From assembly GCA_029777095.1 (NCBI GenBank), contig JAKOTS010000072.1, positions 1 to 56,209 on the forward strand: a stretch of DNA of 56,209 bases. Direction: 5' to 3'. The position numbers were made by a program, and so were the translations under genes. Shown here piece by piece: positions 18,301 through 27,391 of this stretch (position 1 is its first letter; each line of letters opens with the position of its first letter). The notes beneath the pieces were generated by a model. It searched no databases and was not told the DNA's origin. It saw only the letters and a program-made list of their open reading frames with translations. The DNA comes from Actinomycetes bacterium (lineage in GTDB: Bacteria > Actinomycetota > Actinomycetes > Actinomycetales > Microbacteriaceae).

Positions 18301-19164
18301 TCAGACCCCGCCAGGCCCGAACGCAAACCCTGCGCGGCCGGTGATGGGGTTGCGCGTGCGCGCGGCGCGAACGCCGTAGAGCCCCTCGACGAATTCTGGG
18401 GTGAGCACGTCGTCGCTTGCGCCCTCGGCAATCATGCGCCCGTCACGCAGCGCCACGAGGTGCTGGCTATAGGCCGCAGCGTGTGAGAGGTCGTGCAGCG
18501 CCGTGACCACGGTGAGTCCGGTCGCGGCAAGGTGCGCCAGCAGCTCCAGCAGGTGCAGCTGCGCCGCAACGTCGAGGTGGTTGGTCGGCTCATCGAGCAG
18601 GAGCATCGATGGCTGCTGCGCAAGTGCCTGCGCGACGAACACGCGCTGGCGTTCGCCACCCGAGAGGGTGCCGATGTGGCGCTCCGCGAGGTTCGCAATA
18701 CCGAGCGATTCAAGCGCGTCATCGACGAGCGCCTCCGAGTGCGCGTCCGGGGCACGCCAGAGCGAATCGTGCGGGATGCGCCCGAGCGCCACCGTGTCGC
18801 GCACCGAGAGCGCGAGGTCGGTGTGGGCCTCCTGCTCGACAAAAGCGACGATCCGGGCCCGCTCGCGCCGGCTGAGGTCGCCGAGCACCACGCCGTCGAC
18901 GCGCACCTCGCCGCGCACGCGCGACTGTGCCCCAACCAGCGCTCGAAGGAGCGTTGACTTGCCCGCGCCGTTGGGCCCCACCAGGGCCGTCACCGCGCCG
19001 GCGGGTGCCGCGAACGACACATCATTGACCAGGATGCGCCCGCCGATGCGCACGGTCAGCCCCGAGACGCGGAGCCCGCCCGCGCTCAGACCGTCTGTGC
19101 TCGGCCCGTCTGTGCTCAACTCGTCCACCCTCAGCCCCTCCACCCTCGCCCCAGCCGCGCTCAT
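18301..19164 (-). CDS. ABC transporter ATP-binding protein, probable F420-0 uptake
   Basis: A 287-residue FecE/BtuD-like ATPase with Walker A GPNGAGKST near residue 65, signature LSGGERQRVFVAQ and Walker B LLLDEPTNHLD. The first 35 residues are an unusual low-complexity head (STDGPSTDGLSAGGL) made from imperfect 15-bp DNA repeats at about 19083-19155. The ATG at 19164 overlaps the permease stop. Its position opposite cofE and fgd matches the actinobacterial transporter type proposed for import of F420-0; siderophore or cobalamin uptake is the alternative. Confidence 0.85.
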   Translation of the reverse strand: MSAAGARVEGLRVDELSTDGPSTDGLSAGGLRVSGLTVRIGGRILVNDVSFAAPAGAVTALVGPNGAGKSTLLRALVGAQSRVRGEVRVDGVVLGDLSRRERARIVAFVEQEAHTDLALSVRDTVALGRIPHDSLWRAPDAHSEALVDDALESLGIANLAERHIGTLSGGERQRVFVAQALAQQPSMLLLDEPTNHLDVAAQLHLLELLAHLAATGLTVVTALHDLSHAAAYSQHLVALRDGRMIAEGASDDVLTPEFVEGLYGVRAARTRNPITGRAGFAFGPGGV

Positions 19165-20177
19165 GTCCGCGCCCTCGAACGCAGCAGCAGCAGCGCGAAG
19201 ACCGGGGCACCCACGAGCGCGGTGATCACGCCAACGGGCAGTTCGCGAGGGTCGAACAGGGTGCGTGCGAGCGTGTCGGCGAGCACCAAGAACACGCCCC
19301 CGGCGAGCGCCGAGAGCGGGAGAAGAGCTCGGTGGCCCGGGCCCACGAGCAGTCGCACGGCGTGCGGGAGCACGAGCCCGACGAATCCGATCGATCCGCT
19401 GACCGAGACCAGGCCACCGGTGAGCAGCGCCGCCAGCCCGAGCATGAGCCAGCGCGTGCGCGGCACATTGATTCCGAGGGCCGCGGCCGATGTGTCACCG
19501 AAGGCGAAGGCATCCAGCATTCTGCCGGTCAGCAGCAGCGGCAACCCGGCCACAAGAAACGCCCCGGCCGCGATCAGCACTTCGGGCCAGCGTGCCCCGG
19601 CAACCGAGCCAAGCAACCAGCTGAGCACCTCGCGGTAGCTGTCGCCGGTGACGAACCAGAACACGACAAAGCTCGTGAGCGCGGCCGCGAAGGCCGAGAC
19701 GGCGACACCCGCGAGCACGGTGCGCGAGGGCGTCAGACCGCCCATGGCCGACGCGAGGCCGAGGGCGGCGACCACAGCGATGAGTGCACCTGCGAACGCC
19801 GCGACCGGCAACAAGAACGTCAGGCCGGCGAGCAAGACCGCCACCGCCCCGAACGAGGCGCCCGACGACAGGCCGAGCAGGTAGGGGTCGGCGAGCGGAT
19901 TTCGCGTCACCGCCTGCATGACGACGCCGGCCACGCCGAGGCCAGCGCCGACAAGCGCGGCTGTGACGATGCGGGGCATCCGAAGATCCCACACGATGCC
20001 CTCGACGAGCGGATCGACCGACGCCCCGCCGAGGCGCGCCCACAGCGCCGCCCCGACCTCCGCAAGCGAAAGCGATGCGGCGCCGAGCGTGAGGCTCACA
20101 CCGATGACGATGACGAGGGCGACGCCGAGCACCGCTCCGAGCAACCCCGGAGACATGCGTCGGCGCGCCCGGCTCAC
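19161..20177 (-). CDS. FecCD-family permease, probable F420-0 uptake
   Basis: A 338-residue FecCD/BtuC-type membrane permease with many hydrophobic helices. Landmarks are MPRIVTAALVGAGLGVAGVVMQAVTRNPLADPYLLGLSSGASFG near residues 70-110 and GSIGFVGLVLPHAVRLLVG near 265. It forms the channel of the importer encoded with its neighbours, overlapping both by 4 nt. The substrate is inferred from context only. Confidence 0.88.
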   Translation of the reverse strand: MSRARRRMSPGLLGAVLGVALVIVIGVSLTLGAASLSLAEVGAALWARLGGASVDPLVEGIVWDLRMPRIVTAALVGAGLGVAGVVMQAVTRNPLADPYLLGLSSGASFGAVAVLLAGLTFLLPVAAFAGALIAVVAALGLASAMGGLTPSRTVLAGVAVSAFAAALTSFVVFWFVTGDSYREVLSWLLGSVAGARWPEVLIAAGAFLVAGLPLLLTGRMLDAFAFGDTSAAALGINVPRTRWLMLGLAALLTGGLVSVSGSIGFVGLVLPHAVRLLVGPGHRALLPLSALAGGVFLVLADTLARTLFDPRELPVGVITALVGAPVFALLLLRSRART

Positions 20178-21190
20178 CCTTCGAGCCCGAGCGCCTGCAA
20201 CTGGGCCGCGAGATCGAGCACGGCGGGCACGGTGCGCACGCCCGCCTCACCGGCGGCAAACGGAATGGTGAGGAACGAATCGTTCTGCACGGCCTTGAGC
20301 TTCGAGAGCACCGGGTCGGCCTTCAAGAGTTCGATCTTCGCGGCGATGGTGTTGCCAGGAGACTCGACAAGCACGATCACGTCGGGGTTCGCTTCGATCA
20401 CGCGCTCCCACCCGACCGAGAGCCACGCCTCGGCGTGGTCGCCGAAGATGTTTGTTAGGCCGAGGGCGTCCATGACCATCTGCGGCGCGCCCGTGCCGGC
20501 ACCCATGTAGGGCGTTTCGCGCCCCGACGAGTACCACGCGGCCGTGAGCCCGGCGGTGCTCGGCGTCACGCCTTTGAGCATCTCGCGCTGCTGTGCAATG
20601 ACGTCGGCCGCGGCATCCTGCGCGCCAAGCAGTTCGCCTGCCTCGGTGATCTCGCCGAAGAGTGAATCAAATGTGAGCGGGCCGGGCACGTCGGCCGAAC
20701 GGCACGCGGCGGGCGAGACGTAGCTGGCGATGCCGAGGCTCTCGAGCTCGGCACGATCGCCTGCGCCCTCAGCGGTGAAGTTTGACTCCCAGCCCGCAAA
20801 GACGAGGTCGGGGCGAAGCGCAAGCACCGCCTCCTGCGACGGGAGCTTGCCCTCCATGATCGGCGGGGTGACCTCGGCGTAGAGGCTCTCGGGCAGCGGA
20901 CCGTCGAGGAACGCGGCGCCGACGATGCGATCGGCCAGGCCGAGGGCGGCAACCATGTCGGTCGAGGTCGACTTGATCGTGACGATGCGGGTGGGCGGGG
21001 CATCCATCGTCACGGTGAAGCCGCAATTCTGCGTCACAAAGGGAGTGGGGGATGCCTCGGGCTTCGCCTCGTCGGCGGAAGCACCGCCGCCGGCACAGCC
21101 AGCCAGGAACGCCAATGCGGCGAGGGGAATTGCGGCCAGCGCAACGCGGCGGGCGCGTGTGCGGCCGGGCGAGAGAACATGTAGAACCAC
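20174..21190 (-). CDS. ABC transporter substrate-binding lipoprotein, probable F420-0 binder
   Basis: A periplasmic-binding (FecB/BtuF fold) lipoprotein of about 338 residues. A basic head and hydrophobic stretch end in the lipobox LAFLAGC. Then come the family features RIVTIKSTSTDMVAALGLADRIVG and ALRPDLVFAGWESNF. I prefer the GTG at 21190, which gives a normal signal peptide and has AGAAGG ten bases upstream; an ATG at 21274 would add 28 residues before the signal. First gene of the operon, divergent from an F420-type oxidoreductase 124 bp away. Context, not sequence motifs, suggests F420-0 as ligand. Confidence 0.84.
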   Translation of the reverse strand: MVLHVLSPGRTRARRVALAAIPLAALAFLAGCAGGGASADEAKPEASPTPFVTQNCGFTVTMDAPPTRIVTIKSTSTDMVAALGLADRIVGAAFLDGPLPESLYAEVTPPIMEGKLPSQEAVLALRPDLVFAGWESNFTAEGAGDRAELESLGIASYVSPAACRSADVPGPLTFDSLFGEITEAGELLGAQDAAADVIAQQREMLKGVTPSTAGLTAAWYSSGRETPYMGAGTGAPQMVMDALGLTNIFGDHAEAWLSVGWERVIEANPDVIVLVESPGNTIAAKIELLKADPVLSKLKAVQNDSFLTIPFAAGEAGVRTVPAVLDLAAQLQALGLEG

Positions 21191-21314
21191 GGGAATCAAC
21201 CTTCTGCCTGGGCGTGCGTCATCGATGACGAGCGGACCAGTCGTTCTCAGCGTGATCACGACATGCTCGGCCACAGGGCGGCCGCGGGTTCTCGCTCAGT
21301 AGTCTAGCTAAGAC

Positions 21315-22334
21315 ATGGTCACTTCATCCGCTTCCGCCCCACTCCGCGTCGGCTATGCCGCGATGCTGGAACAGCTTGACCCGCGCGAGGCGGTCGAGCT
21401 CAGCGCGCTTGCCGAACAGCACGGATTCCGCGGGGTGATGGCCAGCGACCATTTTCAGCCGTGGGTGCCGCAGCAGGGGCAGGCGCCGTTCGTGTGGGCG
21501 GTGCTCGCGGGCATCGCCGCCCAAACGAAGGGCGATTTCGGCCCCGGGGTCACGACCCCCGGTTACCGGATGCACCCGGCCGCCGTCGCGCAGGCAAGCG
21601 CGACGCTCGCCGCGATGCATCCCGGGCGTCACTGGCTGGGCATCGGGTCGGGCGATGCGCTCAGCGAGCACGTTGTCGGCCAGTACTGGCCCGAGGCACC
21701 AGAGCGGATCAACCGCATGTTCGAGGCCATCGAGATCATCAAGCGGCTGTTCGCCACCGCGCACAGCGGCCGCGATACGCGGTTCTCCGGCAACTACTTC
21801 ACGCTCGAATCGACCAGGCTCTGGACGGCCCCCGAGACGCCGCCCCAAATTCTCGTCGCCACCGCGGGCCCGGTCACCGCGCGCCGCGCCGGCCGCAGCG
21901 CCGACGGCCTGATCACCACGAATGCCCCGCCCGAGAAGCTTGCGGCGCTGCTCGAGCGCTTTGCTACCGGTGCCCGCGAGGCCGGCAAGAATCCGGCATC
22001 CATGCCCCGTGTGATTCAGTGGCACGTGAGTCTTGCCGACACGCTCGCCGAGGCCGAAGCGACCGCGCTTCGCGAGTGGCCCAACGGCGGCATGCGCTTT
22101 AGCCGCGCCGACATTCGTAGCCCACAAGATTTCGCACATCTCGCGCGCACGGTGCGGATCGAAGACTTCGAGAATCACGTCTTTATTTCTCCGGATGCCG
22201 CCGCCCACCGTCAGAAGCTCACCGAGCTCGCCCGGCTCGGCTTCTCGCACGTGTACGTGCACCATGTCGGCCGCGACCAGCGCGCGTTCATCGAGCGTTT
22301 TGGCGCGGAAGTACTGCGCGGCGATCGGGCGTAG
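21315..22334 (+). CDS. Luciferase-like F420-type oxidoreductase, Fgd-related
   Basis: A 339-residue LLM-class TIM-barrel protein related to Fgd (SDHFQPW near residue 44, MHPGRHWLGIGSGDALSEHV, DGLITTNAP). It differs from the true Fgd at 15225: the Fgd [13 protein letters not shown] region is absent. Members of this branch are annotated either as F420-dependent or as flavin-dependent enzymes that reverted from F420, so the cofactor is uncertain. The neighbouring F420-0 importer favours F420. The substrate is unknown. Confidence 0.82.
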   Translation: MVTSSASAPLRVGYAAMLEQLDPREAVELSALAEQHGFRGVMASDHFQPWVPQQGQAPFVWAVLAGIAAQTKGDFGPGVTTPGYRMHPAAVAQASATLAAMHPGRHWLGIGSGDALSEHVVGQYWPEAPERINRMFEAIEIIKRLFATAHSGRDTRFSGNYFTLESTRLWTAPETPPQILVATAGPVTARRAGRSADGLITTNAPPEKLAALLERFATGAREAGKNPASMPRVIQWHVSLADTLAEAEATALREWPNGGMRFSRADIRSPQDFAHLARTVRIEDFENHVFISPDAAAHRQKLTELARLGFSHVYVHHVGRDQRAFIERFGAEVLRGDRA

Positions 22335-22403
22335 CCGCGCGCTTTCCACAGGCCGGAATCCCGCCGATTTCGCGAGTTTTGCCTCCGAGCGTAGAGTCGC
22401 GAT

Positions 22404-22907
22404 ATGAACGTCGAAATGAACACCAAAGTTGTTGTTCGCCCCGTCCGCAATGTTGATACCGAAGCTCTCGGCCGCGTGCATGCCACGTGCTGGCACGAGA
22501 CCTATGACCACCTCGTGAGCAAGGCCGCTCTCGAATCGCTCTCACCCCGCCGCATGGCAGAGCTCTGGAGCCACTGGAGTTCACTCGGCCCCGAGTACCG
22601 CCAGTACGTCGCCGTCGCCGACGGTGAGATCGTCGGATTTTCGGGCTCCGGCCCGAGCCGCGACGATGACACCCCGCGCGAGCGCGAGCTCTACTTCCTG
22701 TACCTCCTGAGCGCCTGGCACGGCACCGGCATCGGTCAGCAGCTCTTCGACATCGCAGTCGAAGACGATGCTGTCTCGCTCTGGGTCGCCGAAGACAACC
22801 CCCGCGCGCATCGCTTCTATGAGCGCAACGGCTTCAAGGCCGATGGTTCACGCAAGGTTGAGCCGTTCCTCGGCGAGACGGTCACCGAAGTCCGACTCGT
22901 CCGCTAA
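22404..22907 (+). CDS. GNAT-family N-acetyltransferase
   Basis: A 167-residue GNAT protein, which transfers an acetyl group from acetyl-CoA to an amine. The acetyl-CoA pyrophosphate loop appears as [13 protein letters not shown] near residue 112, followed by [19 protein letters not shown], the usual motif B. The acceptor cannot be predicted. It stands alone, ends at a strong terminator, and another in-frame ATG five codons in is possible. Confidence 0.86.
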   Translation: MNVEMNTKVVVRPVRNVDTEALGRVHATCWHETYDHLVSKAALESLSPRRMAELWSHWSSLGPEYRQYVAVADGEIVGFSGSGPSRDDDTPRERELYFLYLLSAWHGTGIGQQLFDIAVEDDAVSLWVAEDNPRAHRFYERNGFKADGSRKVEPFLGETVTEVRLVR

Positions 22908-22924
22908 CTCTTTCCACATACGCC

Positions 22925-22961
22925 AAAGGGGCGGCTGGTCAATTGATCAGCCGCCCCTTTT
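22925..22961. terminator. Strong bidirectional terminator
   Basis: AAAGGGGCGGCTG (22925-22937) pairs perfectly with CAGCCGCCCCTTT (22948-22960). The U-run reads on both strands. It closes the plus-strand GNAT gene and the minus-strand etf/cytochrome operon. Confidence 0.93.
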
Positions 22962-22992
22962 GACGTTGCCTGTGAGCGGTGCGGTGCGGCGT

Positions 22993-24582
22993 TTAGCGGC
23001 CGACCTTGCCCATCAGGCCAGCGATCGGTGCGAACACGAGCGGACGTGCGGCGATGACGCCACCGATGACCACGACGAGCGACGCGAAGAAGATCCAGAA
23101 GCCCGTCCAGTTGTCGGCGTACTGCACACCGTCGAGCGAACCCTGCGCGGCGTACATGTGGTTCAGGTTGCGCAACGCACCCGTCGCGAACACCAGCACC
23201 ACGTGGATGAAGATGAAGAACACGAAGTACAGCATCACCGGGAGGTGAATCGCGCGTGCCCATTCAACGGGGTAGAGCTTGTTGAGGCGGGTTGCGCGTG
23301 CGGGCCATGCACCCGACATGCGGGCTCCGGTGATCACAGCGAGCGGTGCCGCAATGAAGATCGTCATGAAGTAGGCGATCAGCTGGAGGCTGTTGTAGTT
23401 GACCCAGCCGTTGTCGGTGGGCCAGTCAAGCGAGACGTACTGCAGCCCGGCCGAGATCGCGTTCGGGATGACGTCCCAGCTCGTCGGAACCACGCGCATC
23501 CACTGCCCACTGACGAACAGCAGCACGATGAAGATCACGCCGTTGGTCACCCACAGCGAGTCGAATGCGAAGTGCGACCAGAGGTTGATGCTGATGCGCT
23601 TCGGCGTGCCCTTGGTCTTGATCAGGCCTTCGTTGTTGCGAACCCAGGTTGCCGGTGGGCGGGCCTGAGTGCGGACCTGCCAACCCGAACGAATGATCAG
23701 CACGATCAGGAACATGTTGAAGAAGTGCTGCCACCCGAGCCACGCCGGGGACCCGACGGGCGCGCCCTCGGGCAGATGCGATTCGCCCGGGTAGGTGGTC
23801 ATGAAGTCGCGCATGAAGTCGAGCGAGATGAACCAGCGCACAAAGAGCACGGCCATCGCCGCGGCGAAGAGCAGGCCGAAGCCACCGATCACGACGATCA
23901 AGAACCACTGGCCCTTGGTGAACTTGCCGATCCGCTTGGGCTCGGGTGCGCGCTCGGTGTTGCGGCGCACGACGGGCTCGCGCGGCGGACCCGTGTAGGC
24001 GGGTGCGGCCGGTGCGGCGGGCGCTTCGGCAACTGCGACGGCGGATGCCTCGGCCCCAGGTGCGGCGACTGCTGCTGCAGCTCCGGCACGGGGCAGGCCA
24101 CGACGACCACCGGTCGCTGCCGGCGCGGCAGCAGCGGCGGGCGCAGCCTCGGCGGCGGGAGCAGCGGCGGCGGCAGTCGGGGCCGCCTCGCCACTGCGCG
24201 GCAGGCCACGACGACGGCCGGGGGCCGCTGCGGCTGCAGGAGCTGCAGCCTCGGCGGCCGGAGCCTCAGCGGCCGGAGCTGCGGCGGCGGGTGCGGGTGC
24301 GGCGGCCGGTGCGGCAGCTGCCGGACGTGCCTCCTCACCCGGACGCGGGAGCCCACGGCGCGCGGCGCGAGGCGCTGCGGCCGCGGGTGCTGCGGCAGCG
24401 GCAGCGGCAGCGGCCGGAGCCTCAGCCGCGGCGGGGACGGAGGGAGCAACCGGGGCTTGCACGGGCGCGGACGCGACAGGCGCGACCGGCGCCGGAGCGG
24501 GCCGGTGCTCTTCACCGGGCCGCGGAAGTCCGCGGCGAGGCGTGCGTGCGGGCGGGTGTGTGCCCAGGTTCTCCCCCGTCAT
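22993..24582 (-). CDS. Membrane cytochrome b/b6-domain protein with long Ala/Pro-rich head, in etf operon
   Basis: The 529-residue protein has two parts. Residues 1-220 are almost only Ala, Pro, Gly and Glu, with four spaced copies of RRGLPR at 16-21, 75-80, 124-129 and 160-165. Residues 225-529 form a membrane domain of about six helices resembling cytochrome b subunits. Histidines H286, H337, H446 and H460 lie in or next to helices; the last pair is 14 apart, as in b-type haem ligation. It starts 5 nt after etfA. I infer a membrane partner that takes electrons from ETF or a related flavoprotein to menaquinone. A classical ETF-quinone oxidoreductase is not seen here. The function is inference. 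Confidence 0.72.
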   Translation of the reverse strand: MTGENLGTHPPARTPRRGLPRPGEEHRPAPAPVAPVASAPVQAPVAPSVPAAAEAPAAAAAAAAAPAAAAPRAARRGLPRPGEEARPAAAAPAAAPAPAAAAPAAEAPAAEAAAPAAAAAPGRRRGLPRSGEAAPTAAAAAPAAEAAPAAAAAPAATGGRRGLPRAGAAAAVAAPGAEASAVAVAEAPAAPAAPAYTGPPREPVVRRNTERAPEPKRIGKFTKGQWFLIVVIGGFGLLFAAAMAVLFVRWFISLDFMRDFMTTYPGESHLPEGAPVGSPAWLGWQHFFNMFLIVLIIRSGWQVRTQARPPATWVRNNEGLIKTKGTPKRISINLWSHFAFDSLWVTNGVIFIVLLFVSGQWMRVVPTSWDVIPNAISAGLQYVSLDWPTDNGWVNYNSLQLIAYFMTIFIAAPLAVITGARMSGAWPARATRLNKLYPVEWARAIHLPVMLYFVFFIFIHVVLVFATGALRNLNHMYAAQGSLDGVQYADNWTGFWIFFASLVVVIGGVIAARPLVFAPIAGLMGKVGR

Positions 24583-24587
24583 CGCGC

Positions 24588-25574
24588 TTATGCCTTCCGT
24601 GCCTTGAGAGCTGCAATCAGCTGCGGGACGACGGTGAAGACGTCGCCGACGATGCCGAAGTCAGACACGGCGAAGATCGGCGCGTCGTCGTCCTTGTTGA
24701 TGGCAACAATCGTCTTCGAGGTCTGCATGCCGGCCCTGTGCTGGATTGCTCCCGAAATACCGAGCGCAATGTAGAGCTGCGGCGAGACCGAAACACCGGT
24801 CTGGCCAACCTGGTAGCTCGTGGGCACGTAGCCTGCGTCAACCGCGGCGCGCGAAGCGCCAACGGCTGCACCGAGCACGTCTGCGAGCTCGTTGACGAGC
24901 TCGAACTGCTCGGTCGAACCGAGGCCGCGGCCACCGGAGACAACCTTTGCAGCGCCGCGCAGTTCGGGGCGACCCGACACAATGACGGCCTCATCGATCG
25001 ACGTGATCGTGGCGGCCGGGGCCGAGCCCGCTGCAACCTCGAGGACCTGTGCGGCCAGAGGTGCGGCTTCTGCGCGAGCGTCGATCGCGCCCTGACGGAC
25101 GGTCGCGACGAGCGTGCCAGCCGAAGCTGCCGAGTCAACGAGGTACGCGCCACCGTAAACGGAGTGCGAGGCGACGACGCCCTCTTCGTCACGGGCGATA
25201 GCGATTGCGTCAACTGCCAACGCAGAGCGCGTGCGCGCGGCGTAGCGAGCGGCGACGTCGCGGCCCTCGATCGAGTTCGAGACCAGCACGAGCTCGGGCT
25301 GAATCTTTGCTGCGGCCGCAACCAGCGCGTCGACGGCGGGCGTCGACAGCTTGGTGGTGACATCAGCCGATTCGGCGATGAGCACGGTGCCTGCACCATA
25401 TGCCGCTGCCTGCTCGGCAGCTGCCTGGCCGAGGCCCGGTGCGGTCACAACGAGCGCGACGGGGGTGCCGACGCCTGCAGCGGCGCCAATCAGACCAGCG
25501 GCGCTCTTCTGCACCTGGCCCGAGGGCGACACCTCGACGAGTACGAGTACGGAGTCTTGGGGAAAATCAGTCAT
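24588..25574 (-). CDS. etfA: Electron transfer flavoprotein alpha subunit
   Basis: A 328-residue alpha subunit. The C-terminal FAD domain is clear: [41 protein letters not shown] near 200-240, then [27 protein letters not shown] and a final [12 protein letters not shown]. With EtfB it accepts electrons from acyl-CoA dehydrogenases, of which five are encoded in this window. AGGAGC precedes the ATG. It follows etfB by 11 nt. Confidence 0.96.
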   Translation of the reverse strand: MTDFPQDSVLVLVEVSPSGQVQKSAAGLIGAAAGVGTPVALVVTAPGLGQAAAEQAAAYGAGTVLIAESADVTTKLSTPAVDALVAAAAKIQPELVLVSNSIEGRDVAARYAARTRSALAVDAIAIARDEEGVVASHSVYGGAYLVDSAASAGTLVATVRQGAIDARAEAAPLAAQVLEVAAGSAPAATITSIDEAVIVSGRPELRGAAKVVSGGRGLGSTEQFELVNELADVLGAAVGASRAAVDAGYVPTSYQVGQTGVSVSPQLYIALGISGAIQHRAGMQTSKTIVAINKDDDAPIFAVSDFGIVGDVFTVVPQLIAALKARKA

Positions 25575-25585
25575 CTCGATAGCTC

Positions 25586-26359
25586 CTAAGCAAGTTTCTG
25601 CGCGATAAGGAACTCGGCGAGCTGCTCGCCCGCGTTGCCCTCGTCGACAATCTTCACGCCGGCAGCACGCGCCGGCCGTTCTGCGACCGAGATCACGATC
25701 GAGCGCGAGACCGACTCGTCATCGGTGGCGACACCGAGGTCAGCAAGCGTCACGGTCTCGAACGGCTTCTTCTTCGCGGCCATGATGCCCTTGAAGTTCG
25801 GGAAGCGGGGGTCGGGCATGCGCTCGGTGACCGAAATGACGGCCGGCAGCGTTGCCGAAACCTCGTACGAGCCCTGATCGAGCGTGCGGTGACCGCTGAG
25901 CGTCGAGTCGGCAATCTGGAACGAGGAGAGGTTGGTGGCTGCGGGCACTTCAAGCAGCTCGGCCAGCATCGAGGGCAGCGCGCCACCCGAGCCGTCGGTC
26001 GAGATGTTGCCAGTGACCACGAGATCGAAGCCTTCGCGGCGGACCGCTGCGGCGAGCACCTCGGCGGTCAAGCCCAGGTCTGCGCCGACGAGACCGTCGT
26101 CGAGCACGTGCACGGCCTTGACGGCACCCATTGCGAGCGCCTTGCGCAGCGCGGTGGGAACCGACTCGGGGCCCATTGCGATTGCAACGACCTCCGTGCC
26201 GGCGTTTGCCTCGGCGTAGGTCAGTGCAGCTTCGAGCGCGCGCTCCGAAATCTCATCGAGCACCACTTCACCGCTACGGTCGGCCAGCCCTGATTCAAGG
26301 CTGAGCTTTCGATCGCCATAGGTGTCGGGCACCTCTTTCACCAACACGATGATCTTCAT
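25586..26359 (-). CDS. etfB: Electron transfer flavoprotein beta subunit
   Basis: A 257-residue beta subunit of typical length, starting MKIIVLVKEVPDTYGDRKL. It has the AMP-binding region near 120-130 (VVTGNISTDGSGGALPSMLAELL) and the recognition-loop region around LPAVISVTERMPDPRFPNFKGIMAAKKKP, which docks acyl-CoA dehydrogenases. An AAGGAG site lies six bases before the ATG. First gene of etfB-etfA-cytochrome b; a TGTATACG motif lies 104 bp upstream. Confidence 0.96.
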   Translation of the reverse strand: MKIIVLVKEVPDTYGDRKLSLESGLADRSGEVVLDEISERALEAALTYAEANAGTEVVAIAMGPESVPTALRKALAMGAVKAVHVLDDGLVGADLGLTAEVLAAAVRREGFDLVVTGNISTDGSGGALPSMLAELLEVPAATNLSSFQIADSTLSGHRTLDQGSYEVSATLPAVISVTERMPDPRFPNFKGIMAAKKKPFETVTLADLGVATDDESVSRSIVISVAERPARAAGVKIVDEGNAGEQLAEFLIAQKLA

Positions 26360-26462
26360 CGTTCGCTCCTTTGTGGACGTTGCTGTGCACGCTACTTCGC
26401 GTATGGGTTCTCTCGTGCGCGCCAGAGTCTGCAGACAGCGCTGGCTCGTAAAAAGAAACTTC

Positions 26463-26470
26463 CGTATACA
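26463..26470. promoter_or_regulatory. GTATAC operator-like motif upstream of etfB
   Basis: CGTATACA on the plus strand differs by one base from the palindrome TGTATACA found in five other places. On the minus strand it follows GATAAT, so it may overlap the etfB promoter -10 region. The rest of the 26360-26614 gap shows nothing else. Confidence 0.5.
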
Positions 26471-26614
26471 TTATCGCACTCTGTTGGCATGCAAACACGC
26501 CCCATGGCTCGCCAACGTGCTCGCCACTGTGCTCACCACCGCGCTCACGTCGGTGCGCGCCCCCGTGCGTGCACCGCGCTCCTGCCGCGCTCGCGCCGTA
26601 CTCACTTCGTGCGG

Positions 26615-27391
26615 TTAGCGGTGCAAGAAGTTCGGCGTCCGCTTCTCCAAGAACGCCGCCATCCCTTCGGTCTGGTCTTCAAGCGCAAACAGCGCCGCAA
26701 AGCTCTGCCGCTCGTGCCGGAGGCCCGCGTCGAGCCCACTTTCCTGCGCGAATCGCAGGGCTTCCTTGGCCGCATAGACGACAGGCAACGATTTTTCGGC
26801 GATGGATGCCGCCACCCGGCCGGCCTCCTCAAGCAGCTCCCCAGCCGGCACAACCCGCGACACCAGCCCGGCCCGCTCCGCTTCTTCGGCGCCCATCAGC
26901 CGCCCGGTCAGCACCAGCTCCGCCGCTTTATATGCGCCGATCGCCCGCGGAAGCCGCTGCGTACCGCCCATGCCGGGGATCACCCCGAGGTTGATCTCGG
27001 GCTGGCCAAACTTGGCTGTGTCGGCCGCCAGAATGATGTCGCACATCATTGCCAACTCGCATCCACCGCCCAGGGCGAAGCCCGCAACCGCCGCGATCAC
27101 GGGCGTTCGAAGCGCCGTGAATTCAGCCCACTTGGCGAACGGTTCACCCAGGTACATCTCGACGTAACCCTGCTCGGCCATCTCTGAAATATCGGCGCCG
27201 GCGGCAAACGCCTTGGCCGAGCCCGTGACCACGATCGCGCCGATCTCACGGTCGTCATCGAACGCTTTTGCCGCCGTAACAATCTCGTGCACGAGCACCG
27301 CGTTGAGCGCATTGAGCGCTTCCGGGCGGTTGAGCGTGATCCACCCCACGCGCTCACGCGCCTCGACGAGGACGTGCTGGTACTGGCTCAT
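26615..27391 (-). CDS. Enoyl-CoA hydratase (crotonase family)
   Basis: A 258-residue crotonase. Visible: [13 protein letters not shown] near residue 18, the oxyanion-hole stretch [12 protein letters not shown] near 62, and the catalytic region [45 protein letters not shown] at 107-150, where the two Glu residues of true hydratases are present. It hydrates 2-enoyl-CoA, here probably methacrylyl- or a short-chain enoyl-CoA, given the upstream valine-type genes. GAGAGGAA precedes the ATG, which overlaps the previous stop. Confidence 0.92.
   Translation of the reverse strand: MSQYQHVLVEARERVGWITLNRPEALNALNAVLVHEIVTAAKAFDDDREIGAIVVTGSAKAFAAGADISEMAEQGYVEMYLGEPFAKWAEFTALRTPVIAAVAGFALGGGCELAMMCDIILAADTAKFGQPEINLGVIPGMGGTQRLPRAIGAYKAAELVLTGRLMGAEEAERAGLVSRVVPAGELLEEAGRVAASIAEKSLPVVYAAKEALRFAQESGLDAGLRHERQSFAALFALEDQTEGMAAFLEKRTPNFLHR

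Noticed and set aside
22768..24774. Plus-strand open frame with Gly/Cys/Arg-rich repeats opposite the cytochrome b-like gene
   Set aside because: The repeats are only the complement of the Ala/Pro-rich coding region.
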